Below the pieces are notes generated by a model that was given only the letters and a program-made list of their open reading frames with translations, had not been told where the DNA came from and made no database searches. A stretch of 64,000 bases of DNA. It comes from Saccoglossus kowalevskii (lineage: Eukaryota; Hemichordata; Enteropneusta; Harrimaniidae). Positions 44,450-53,799 of the stretch are shown here, in pieces. Positions within the stretch are counted from its first letter, which is position 1. Every line of letters starts with the position of its first letter. The stretch lies in the NCBI RefSeq assembly GCF_000003605.2, contig NW_003119324.1, positions 1 through 64,000 on the forward strand. The letters run 5' to 3'. Both the position numbers and the translations under genes were made by a program.

Positions 44450-45095
44450 CCAGTAGAGGTGGGGTAGGTAAGCTGAGTGGGCCTGTAGAGGTGGAGTAGG
44501 TAAGCTGAGTGGGCCTGAAAAGGTGGGGTAGGTAAACTGAGTAGGCCTGTACAGGTGGGGTAGGTAAGCTGAGTAGGCCAGTAGAGGTGGGGTAGGTAAG
44601 CTGAGTGGGCCAGTAGTGGTGGGGTAGGTAAGCTTAGTGGGCCTGTAGAGGTGGGGTATGTAAGCTGAGTGGGCCTGTAGAGGTGGGGTAGCTGAGCTGA
44701 GTGGGCCAGTAGAGGTGGGGTAGCTGAGCTGAGTGGGCCTGTAGAGGTAGGGTAGGTAAGCTGAGTGGGCCAGTAGAGGTGGGGTAGGTAAGCTGAGTGG
44801 GCCAGTAGAGGTGGGGTAGGTAAACTGAGTAGGCCTGTACAGGTGGGGTAGGTAAGCTGAGTAGGCCAGTAGAGGTGGGGTAGGTAAGCTGAGTGGGCCT
44901 GTAGAGGTGGAGTAGGTAAGCTGAGTGGGCCTGAAAAGGTGGGGTAGGTAAACTGAGTAGGCCTGTACAGGTGGGGTAGGTAAGCTGAGTAGGCCAGTAG
45001 AGGTGGGGTAGGTAAGCTGAGTGTGCCAGTAGAGGTGAGGTAGGTAAGCTGAGTGGGCCAGTAGAGGTGGGGTAGGTAAGCTGAGTGGGCCTGTA
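44450..45095 (+). repeat. Segment duplicated at about 50,665-51,310, with 416-bp internal step
   Basis: CTGAAAAGG monomers lie 416 bp (13 units) apart here (CCTGAAA at 44514 and 44930) and in the partner (50729 and 51145), all at offset 6,215. Both end in GTGCCAGTAGAGGTGAGG. The internal duplication therefore came before the block copy. Confidence 0.8.
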
Positions 45096-46406
45096 GAGGT
45101 GGGGTAGCTAAGCTGAGTGGGCCTGTAAAAGTGGGGTAGGTAAGCTGAGTGGGCCTGTAGAGGTGGGGTAGGTAAGCTGAGTTGGGCAGTAGAGGTAGGG
45201 TAGGTAAGCTGAGTGGGTCTGTAATGGTGGGAATAGGTAAGCTGAGTGTGCCAGTAGAGGTGGGGTAGGTAAGCTGAGTGGGCCAGTAGAGGTGGGGTAG
45301 GTAAGCTGAGTGGGCCAGTAGAGGTGGGGTAGGTAAGCTGAGTGGGACAGTAGATGTGGGGTAGGTAAGCTGATATGGGCAGTAGAGGTGGGGTAGGTAA
45401 GCTGAGTGGGTCTGTAAAGGTGGGGTAGCTAAGCTGGGTGGGCCTGTAGAGGTGGGGTAGGTAAGCTGAGTAGGCCAGTAGAGGTGGGGTAGGTAAGCTG
45501 AGTGTGCCAGTAGAGGTGGGGTAGGTAAAGCTGAATGGGCCAGTTAGAGGTGGGGTAGGTAAGCTGAGTGGGCCTGTAGAGGTGGGGTATTTTATGCTGA
45601 GTGGGCCAGTAGAGGTGGGGTAGGTAAGCTGAGTGGGCCTATAAAGGTGGGGTGGGTAATCTGAGTGGGCCAGTAAAGGTGGGGTAGGTATCTGATGGGC
45701 CTGTAAAGGAGGGGTGGGTAAGCTGAGTGGGCCATTTATAGGTGGGGTAGGTAAGCTGAGTGAGCCTGTAAAGGTGGGGTGGGTAAGCTGAGTGGGCCAG
45801 TAGAGGTGGGGTAGGTAAGCTGAGTGGGGCAGTAGAGGTTGGGTAGGTAAGCTGTGTGGGCCTGTAAAGGTGGGGTAGGTAAGCTGAGTGGGCCAGTAGA
45901 GGTGGGGTAGGTAAGCTGAGTGGGCCTGTAGAGGTGGAGTAGGTAAGCTGAGTGGGCCTGTAAATGTGGGGTAGGTAAACTGAGTAGGCCTGTAGAGGTG
46001 GGGTAGGTAAGCTGAGTAGGCCAGTAGAGGTGAGGTAGGTAAGCTGAGTGGGCCTGAAGAGGTCGGGTAGGTAAGCTGAGTTGGGCAGTAAAGGTGGGGT
46101 AGGTAAGCTGAGTGGGTCTGTAAAGGTGGGGTAGCTAAGCTGAGTGGGCCTGTATAGGTGGGGTAGGTAAGCTGAGTACGCCAGTATAGGTGGGGTAGGT
46201 AAGCTGAGTGTGCCCAGTAGAGGTGGGGTAGGTAAGCTGAGTTGGGCAGTAGAAGGTGGGGTAGGTAAGCTGAGTGGGTCTGTAAAAGGTGGGGTATTTA
46301 ATCTGAGTGGGCCTGTAGAGGTGGGGTATCTTGACCTGAGTGGGCCCAGTAGAGGTGGGGTAGGTAAGCTGAGTGTGCCAGTAGAGGTGGGGTAGGTAAG
46401 CTGAGT
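45096..46406 (+). repeat. Type-2 HOR copy running into the most irregular zone
   Basis: Up to about 45,520 it matches 11,860-12,280 closely. From about 45,525 to 46,360 normal units are interrupted by GTAAAGCTG, CAGTTAGAGG, TATTTTATGC, GGTATCTGATGGG, GCCATTTATAGG, TGCCCAGTAG, AGAAGGTGGGG, GTAAAAGGTGGGG and TATCTTGACCTGAG. Unit phase moves from 30 (at 45055) to 6 (at 46407), a net gain of 8 bp in 1.35 kb. The period is still recognisable. The 61-codon + strand frame at 46210-46395 exists only because of these indels. Confidence 0.75.
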
Positions 46407-48389
46407 GGGCCAGTAGAGGTGGGGTAAGTAAGCTGAGTGGGCCTGTAGAGGTGGGGTAGGTAAGCTGAGTGGGCCAGTAGAGGTGGGGTAGCTGAGCTGA
46501 GTGGGCCTGTAGAGGTAGGGTAGGTAAGCTGAGTGGGCCAGTAGAGGTGGGGTAGCTAAGTTGAGTGGGCCTGTAAAGGTGGGGTGGGTATGCTGATTGG
46601 GCCAGTAGAGGTGGGGTAGGAAATCTTAGTGGGTCTGTAGAGGTGGGGTATGTAAGCTGAGTGGGCCTGTAGAGGTGGGGTAGCTGAGCTGAGTGGGCCT
46701 GTATAGGTAGGGTAGGTAAGCTGAGTTTGCCAGTAGAGGTGGGGTAGGTAAGCTGAGTGGGCCAGTAGAGGTGGGGTAGGTAAGCTGAGTGGGCCTGTAG
46801 TGGTAGGGTAGGTAAGCTGAGTGGGCCAGTAGAGGTGGGGTAGCTAAGCTGAGTGGGCCTGTAAAGGTGGGGTGGGTAAGCTGAGTAGGCCAGTAGAGGT
46901 GGGGTAGGTAAGCTGAGTGGGCCTGTAGAGGTAGGGTAGCTAAGCTGAGTAGGCCAGTAGAGGTGGGGTAGGTAAGCTGAGTGGGGCAGTAGAGGTTGGG
47001 TAGGTAAGCTGTGTGGGTCTGTAAAGGTGGGCTAGGTAAGCTGAGTGGGCCAGTAGAGGTGGGGTAGGTAAGCTGAGTGGGCCTGTAGAGGTGGGGTAGG
47101 TAAGCTGAGTAGGCCAGTAGAGGTGGGGTAGGTAAGTTGAGTGTGCCTGTAAAGGTGGGGTGCGTAAGCTTAGTGGGCCAGTAGAGGTGGGGTAGGTAAG
47201 CTGAGTGGGGCAGTAGAGGTGGGGTAGTTAAGCTGGGTGGGCCTGTAGAGGTAGGGTAGTTAAGCTGAGTAGGCCAGTAGTGGTGGGTAGGTAAGCTGAG
47301 TGGGGCAGTAGAGGTTGGGTAGGTAAGCTGAGTGGACCTGTAGAGGTAGGGTAGGTAAGCTGAGTGGGCCAGTAGAGGTGGGGTAGCTAAGCTGAGTGGG
47401 CCTGTAAAGGTGGGGTGGGTAAACTGAGTGGGCCAGTAGAGGTGGGGTAGGTAAGCTGAGTGGGCCTGTAGAGGTAGGGTAGCTAAGCTGAGTAGGCCAG
47501 TAGAGGTGGGGTAGGTAAGCTGAGTGGGGCAGTAGAGGTTGGGTAGGTAAGCTGTGTGGGTCTGTAAAGGTGGGGTGGGTAAGCTTAGTGGGCCAGTAGA
47601 GGTGGGGTAGGTAAGCTGAGTGGGGCAGTAGAGGTGGGGTAGCTAAGCTGAGTGGGCCTGTAAAGGTGGGGTGGGTAAGCTGAGTGGGCCAGTAGAGGTG
47701 GGGTAGGTAAGCTGAGTGGGCCTGTAGAGGTAGGGTAGCTAAGCTGAGTAGGCCAGTAGAGGTGGGGTAGGTAAGCTGAGTGGGGCAGTAGAGGTTGTGT
47801 AGGTAAGCTGTGTGGGTCTGTAAAGGTGGGGTAGGTAAGCTGAGTGGGCCAGTAGAGGTGGGGTAGGTAAGCTGAGTGGGCCTGTAGAGGTGGGGTAGGT
47901 AAGCTGAGTAGGCCAGTAGAGGTGGGGTAGGTAAGCTGAATGGGCCTGTAAAGGAGGGGTGGGTAAGCTGAGTGGGCCAGTAGAGGTGGGGTAGGTAAGC
48001 TGAGTGAGCCTGTAAAGGTGGGGTGGGTAAGCTGAGTGGGCCAGTAGAGGTGGGGTAGGTAAGCTGAGTGGGCCTGTAGAAGTGGGGTATTTAAGCTGAG
48101 TGGGCCAGTAGAGGTGGGGTAGCTGAGCTGAGCGGGCCTGTAGAGGTAGGGTAGGTAAGCTGAGTGGGCCAGTAAAGGTGGGGTAGCTAAGCTGAGTGGG
48201 CCTGTAGAGGTAGGGTAGCTAAGCTGAGTAGGCCAGTAGAGGTGGGGTAGGTAAGTTGAGTGGGGCAGTAGAGGTTGGGTAGGTAAGCTGAGTGGGCCAG
48301 TAGAGGTGGGGTAGGTAAGCTGAGTGGGCCTGTAGAGGTGGGGTAGGTAAGCTGAGTAGGCCAGTAGAGGTGGGGTAGGTAAGCTGAGT
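46407..48389 (+). repeat. HOR blocks shared with 35-36 kb and 14.4-15.1 kb
   Basis: Bases 46,407-47,300 match 35,050-35,970. About 47,892-48,562 matches 14,390-15,060 at offset 33,502. GTGGGCTAGGTAAG (about 47,028) is shared with about 3,472. Satellite only. Confidence 0.7.
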
Positions 48390-50060
48390 GGGCCAGTAGT
48401 GGTGGGGTAGGTAAGCTTAGTGGGCCTGTAGAGGTGGGGTATGTAAGCTGAGTGGGCCTGTAGAGGTGGGGTAGCTGAGCTGAGTGGGCCTGTAGAGGTA
48501 GGGTAGGTAAGCTGAGTGGGCCAGTAGAGGTGGGGTAGCTAAGCTGAGTGGGCCTGTAAAGGTAGGGTGGGTAAGCTGAGTGGGCCAGTAGAGGTGGGGT
48601 AGGTAAGCTGAGTGGGCCTGTAAAGGTGGGGTGGGTAAGCTGAGTGGGCCAGTAGAGGTGGGGTAGGTAAGCTGAGTGGGCCTGTAGTGGTAGGGTAGGT
48701 AAGCTGAGTGGGCCAGTAGAGGTGGGGTAGCTAAGCTGAGTGGGCCTGCAAAGGTGGGGTGGGTAAGCTGAGTAGGCCAGTAGAGGTGGGGTAGGTAAGC
48801 TGAGTGGGCCTGTAGAGGTAGGGTAGCTAAGCTGAGTAGGCCAGTAGAGGTGGGGTAGGTAAGCTGAGTGGGCCAGTAGAGGTGGGGTAGGTAAGCTGAG
48901 TGGGCCTGTAGAGGTGGGGTAGGTAAGCTGAGTGGGCCTGTAGAGGTGGGGTAGGTAAGCTGAGTAGGCCAGTAGAGGTGGGGTAGGTAAGCTGAGTGGG
49001 CCAGTAGTGGTGGGGTAGGTAAGCTTAGTGGGCCTGTAGAGGTGGGGTATGTAAGCTGAGTGGGCCTGTAGAGGTGGGGTAGCTGAGCTGAGTGGGCCTG
49101 TAGAGGTAGGGTAGGTAAGCTGAGTGGGCCAGTAGAGGTGGGGTAGCTAAGCTGAGTGGGCCTGTAAAGGTAGGGTGGGTAAGCTGAGTGGGCCAGTAGA
49201 GGTGGGGTAGGTAAGCTGAGTGGGCCTGTAAAGGTGGGGTGGGTAAGCTGAGTGGGCCAGTAGAGGTGGGGTAGGTAAGCTGAGTGGGCCTGTAGTGGTA
49301 GGGTAGGTAAGCTGAGTGGGCCAGTAGAGGTGGGGTAGCTAAGCTGAGTGGGCCTGCAAAGGTGGGGTGGGTAAGCTGAGTAGGCCAGTAGAGGTGGGGT
49401 AGGTAAGCTGAGTGGGCCTGTAGAGGTAGGGTAGCTAAGCTGAGTAGGCCAGTAGAGGTGGGGTAGGTAAGCTGAGTGGGCCAGTAGAGGTGGGGTAGGT
49501 AAGCTGAGTGGGCCTGTAGAGGTGGGGTAGGTAAGCTGAGTGGGCCTGTAGAGGTGGGGTAGGTAAGCTGAGTAGGCCAGTAGAGGTGGGGTAGGTAAGC
49601 TGAGTGGGCCAGTAGTGGTGGGGTAGGTAAGCTTAGTGGGCCTGTAGAGGTAGGGTAGGTAAGCTGAGTGGGCCAGTAGAGGTGGGGTAGCTAAGCTGAG
49701 TGGGCCTGTAAAGGTAGGGTGGGTAAGCTGAGTGGGCCAGTAGAGGTGGGGTAGGTAAGCTGAGTGGGCCTGTAAAGGTGGGGTGGGTAAGCTGAGTGGG
49801 CCAGTAGAGGTGGGGTAGGTAAGCTGAGTGGGCCTGTAGTGGTAGGGTAGGTAAGCTGAGTGGGCCAGTAGAGGTGGGGTAGCTAAGCTGAGTGGGCCTG
49901 CAAAGGTGGGGTGGGTAAGCTGAGTAGGCCAGTAGAGGTGGGGTAGGTAAGCTGAGTGGGCCTGTAGAGGTAGGGTAGGTAAGCTGAGTAGGCCAGTAGA
50001 GGTGGGGTAGGTAAGCTGAGTGGGCCAGTAGAGGTGGGGTAGGTAAGCTGAGTGGGCCTG
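48390..50060 (+). repeat. Three tandem 608-bp units (19 monomers)
   Basis: GTAGTGGTGG monomers start at 48390, 48998 and 49606, exactly 608 bp apart. Reading units 1 (48390-48997) and 2 (48998-49605) side by side I found no difference. Unit 3 lacks two monomers (64 bp) just after AAGCTTAG: its CTGCAAAGG monomer is at 49894, 544 bp after the one at 49350. It departs from the pattern at about 50,060. This is the freshest-looking duplication in the window. Confidence 0.9.
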
Positions 50061-51237
50061 TAGAGGTGGGGTAGCTGAGCTGAGTGGGCCTGTAGAGGTA
50101 GGGTAGGTAAGCTGAGTGGGCCAGTAGAGGTGGGGTAGCTAAGCTGAGTGGGCCTGTAAAGGTGGGGTGGGTAAGCTGAGTGGGCCAGTAAAGGTGGGGT
50201 AGGTAAGCTGAGTGGGCCTGTAAAGGTGGGGTGGGTAAGCTGAGTGGGCCAGTAGAGGTGGGGTAGGTAAGCTGAGTGGGCCTGTAGAGGTAGGGTAGCT
50301 AAGCTGAGTGGGCCAGTAGAGGTGGGGTAGGTAAGCTGAGTGGGGCAGTAGAGGTTGTGTAGGTAAGCTGTGTGGGTCTGTAAAGGTGGGGTAGGTAAGC
50401 TGAGTGGGCCAGTAGAGGTGGGGTAGGTAAGCTGAGTGGGCCTGTAGAGGTGGGGTAGGTAAGCTGAGTAGGCCAGTAGAGGTGGGGTAGGTAAGCTGAA
50501 TGGGCCTGTAAAGGAGGGGTAGGTAAGCTGAGTGGGCCAGTAGAGGTGGGGTAGGTAAGCTGAGTGAGCCTGTAAAGGTGGGGTGGGTAAGCTGAGTGGG
50601 CCAGTAGAGGTGGGGTAGGTAAGCTGAGTGGGCCTGTAGAAGTGGGGTATTTAAGCTGAGTGGGCCAGTAGAGGTGGGGTAGGTAAGCTGAGTGGGCCTG
50701 TAGAGGTGGAGTAGGTAAGCTGAGTGGGCCTGAAAAGGTGGGGTAGGTAAACTGAGTAGGCCTGTACAGGTGGGGTAGGTAAGCTGAGTAGGCCAGTAGA
50801 GGTGGGGTAGGTAAGCTGAGTGGGCCAGTAGTGGTGGGGTAGGTAAGCTTAGTGGGCCTGTAGAGGTGGGGTATGTAAGCTGAGTGGGCCTGTAGAGGTG
50901 GGGTAGCTGAGCTGAGTGGGCCAGTAGAGGTGGGGTAGCTGAGCTGAGTGGGCCTGTAGAGGTAGGGTAGGTAAGCTGAGTGGGCCAGTAGAGGTGGGGT
51001 AGGTAAGCTGAGTGGGCCAGTAGAGGTGGGGTAGGTAAACTGAGTAGGCCTGTACAGGTGGGGTAGGTAAGCTGAGTAGGCCAGTAGAGGTGGGGTAGGT
51101 AAGCTGAGTGGGCCTGTAGAGGTGGAGTAGGTAAGCTGAGTGGGCCTGAAAAGGTGGGGTAGGTAAACTGAGTAGGCCTGTACAGGTGGGGTAGGTAAGC
51201 TGAGTAGGCCAGTAGAGGTGGGGTAGGTAAGCTGAGT
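50061..51237 (+). repeat. HOR blocks including the partner of 44.45-45.1 kb
   Basis: Bases 50,061-50,664 hold prototype order with AGGTTGTG, GGAGGGGTAGG, GAGCCTG and GTAGAAGTGGGGTATTT. From 50,665 it is the second copy of the 44.45-kb block, with its 416-bp step. Confidence 0.75.
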
Positions 51238-51948
51238 GTGCCAGTAGAGGTGAGGTAGGTAAGCTGAATGGGCCAGTAGAGGTGGGGTAGGTAAGCTGAG
51301 TGGGCCTGTAGAGGTGGGGTATTTAAGCTGAGTGGGCCAGTAGAGGTGGGGTAGCTGAGCTGAGTGGGCCTGTAGAGGTAGGGTAGGTAAGCTGAGTGGG
51401 CCAGTAAAGGTGGGGTAGCTAAGCTGAGTGGGCCTGTAAAGGTGGAGTGGGTAAGCAGAGTGGGCCAGTAGAGGTGGGGTAGGTAAGCTGAGTGGGCCTG
51501 TAGAGGTAGGGCAGCTAAGCTGAGTAGGCCAGTAGAGGTGGGGTAGGTAAGTTGAGTGGGGCAGTAGAGGTTGGGTAGGTAAGCTGAGTGGGCCAGTAGA
51601 GGTGGGGGTAGGTAAGCTGAGTGGGCCTGTAGAGGTGGGGTAGGTAAGCTGAGTAGGCCAGTAGAGGTGGGGTAGGTAAGCTGAGTGGGCCAGTAGTGGT
51701 GGGGTAGGTAAGCTGTGTGGGTCTGTAAAGGTGGGGTAGGTAAGCTGAGTGGGCCAGTAGAGGTGGGGTAGGTAAGCTGAGTGGGCCTGAAGAGGTGGGG
51801 TAGGTAAGCTGAGTAGGCCAGTAGAGGTGGGGTAGGTAAGCTGAGTGGGCCTGTAAAGGAGGGGTAGGTAAGCTGAGTGGGCCAGTAGAGGTGGTGTAGG
51901 TAAGCTGAGTGGGCCAGTAAAGGTGGGGTAGCTAAGCTGAGTGGGCCA
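51238..51948 (+). repeat. Partner of the 1.5-2.2 kb segment
   Basis: Same order and private marks as 1505-2215 at offset 49,733. It differs at a few bases, including GTGAGGTAGG near 51,250 and CTGAAGAGG near 51,788. These two segments are the most widely separated close copies I found. Confidence 0.8.
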
Positions 51949-53799
51949 GTAAAGGTGGGGTAGGTAAGCTGAGTGGGCCTGTAGAGGTGGGGTATTTAAG
52001 CTGAGTGGGCCAGTAGAGGTGGGGTAGCTGAGCTGAGTGGGCCTGTAGAGGTAGGGTAGGTAAGCTGAGTGGGCCAGTAAAGGTGGGGTAGCTAAGCTGA
52101 GTGGGCCTGTAAAGGTGGAGTGGGTAAGCAGAGTGGGCCAGTAGAGGTGGGGTAGGTAAGCTGAGTGGGCCTGTAGAGGTAGGGTAGCTAAGCTGAGTAG
52201 GCCAGTAGAGGTGGGGTAGGTAAGTTGAGTGGGGCAGTAGAGGTTGGGTAGGTAAGCTGAGTGGGCCAGTAGAGGTGGGGTAGGTAAGCTGAGTGGGCCT
52301 GTAGAGGTGGGGTAGGTAAGCTAAGTAGGCCAGTAGAGGTGGGGTACGTAAGCTGAGTGGGCCAGTAGTGGTGGGGTAGGTAAGCTTAGTGGGCCTGTAG
52401 AGGTGGGGTATGTAAGCTGAGTGGGCCTGTAGAGGTGGGGTAGCTGAGCTGAGTGGGCCTGTAGAGGTAGGGTAGGTAAGCTGAGTGGGCCAGTAGAGGT
52501 GGGGTAGCTAAGCTGAGTGGGCCTGTAAAGGTAGGGTGGGTAAGCTGAGTGGGCCAGTAGAGGTAGGGTAGGTAAGCTGAGTGGGCCTATAAAGGTGGGG
52601 TGGGTAAGCTGAGTGGGCCAGTAGAGGTGGGGTAGGTAAGCTGAGTGGGCCTGTAGTGGTAGGGTAGGTAAGCTGAGTGGGCCAGTAGAGGTGGGGTAGC
52701 TAAGCTGAGTGGGCCTGCAAAGGTGGGGTGGGTAAGCTGAGTAGGCCAGTAGAGGTGGGGTAGGTAAGCTGAGTGGGCCTGTAGAGGTAGGGTAGCTAAG
52801 CTGAGTAGGCCAGTAGAGGTGGGGTAGGTAAGCTGAGTGGGCCAGTAGAGGTGGGGTAGGTAAGCTGAGTGGGCCTGTAGAGGTGGGGTAGGTAAGCTGA
52901 GTAGGCCAGTAGAGGTGGGGTAGGTAAGTTGAGTGGGCCTGTAAAGGTGGGGTGGGTAACCTTAGTGGGCCAGTAGAGGTGGGGTAGGTAAGCTGAGTGG
53001 GGCAGTAGAGGTGGGGTAGCTAAGCTGAGTGGGCCTGTAAAGGTGGGGTGGGTAAGCTGAGTGGGCCAGTAGAGGTGGGGTAGGTAAGCTGAGTGGGCCT
53101 GTAGAGGTAGGGTAGCTAAGCTGAGTAGGCCAGTAGAGGTGGGGTAGGTAAGCTGAGTGGGGCAGTAGAGGTTGTGTAGGTAAGCTGTGTGGGTCTGTAA
53201 AGGTGGGGTAGGTAAGCTGAGTGGGCCAGTAGAGGTGGGGTAGGTAAGCTGAGTGGGCCTGTAGAGGTGGGGTAGGTAAGCTGAGTAGGCCAGTAGAGGT
53301 GGGGTAGGTAAGCTGAGTGGGCCTGTAAAGGAGGGGTAGGTAAGCTGAGTGGGCCTGTAGAGGTAGGGTAGGTAAGCTGAGTGGGCCAGTAGAGGTGGGG
53401 TAGCTAAGCTGAGTGGGCCTGTAAAGGTGGGGTGGGTATGCTGAGTGGGCCAGTAGAGGTGGGGTAGGAAAGCTTAGTGGGCCTGTAGAGGTGGGGTATG
53501 TAAGCTGAGTGGGCCTGTAGAGGTGGGGTAGGTGAGCTGAGTGGGCCTGTAGAGGTAGGGTAGGTAAGCTGAGTGGGCCAGTAGAGGTGGGGTAGGTAAG
53601 CTGAGTGGGCCTGTAAAGGTGGGGTGGGTAAGCTGAGTGGGCCAGTAGAGGTGGGGTAGGTAAGCTGAGTGGGCCTGTAGTGGTAGGGTAGGTAAGCTGA
53701 GTGGGCCAGTAGAGGTGGGGTAGCTAAGCTGAGTGGGCCTGTAAAGGTGGGGTGGGTAAGCTGACTAGGCCAGTAGAGGTGGGGTAGGTAAGCTGAGTG
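51949..53799 (+). repeat. Prototype-order HOR copy, no other content
   Basis: Order runs TATTTAAG (about 51,991), GTAAGCAGAG (about 52,118), GTAGTGGTGG / AAGCTTAG (about 52,365), CTGCAAAGG (about 52,709), AGGTTGTG (about 53,170), GGAGGGGTAGG, then the GTATGCTGAG / GTAGGAAAGCTTAG module near 53,430-53,475. Confidence 0.7.

Noticed and set aside
46210-46395. 61-codon open frame on the + strand
   Set aside because: The + strand normally has stops in every unit. This frame exists only because one-base indels in the irregular zone shift the frame. The product is Gly/Val-rich repeat translation.
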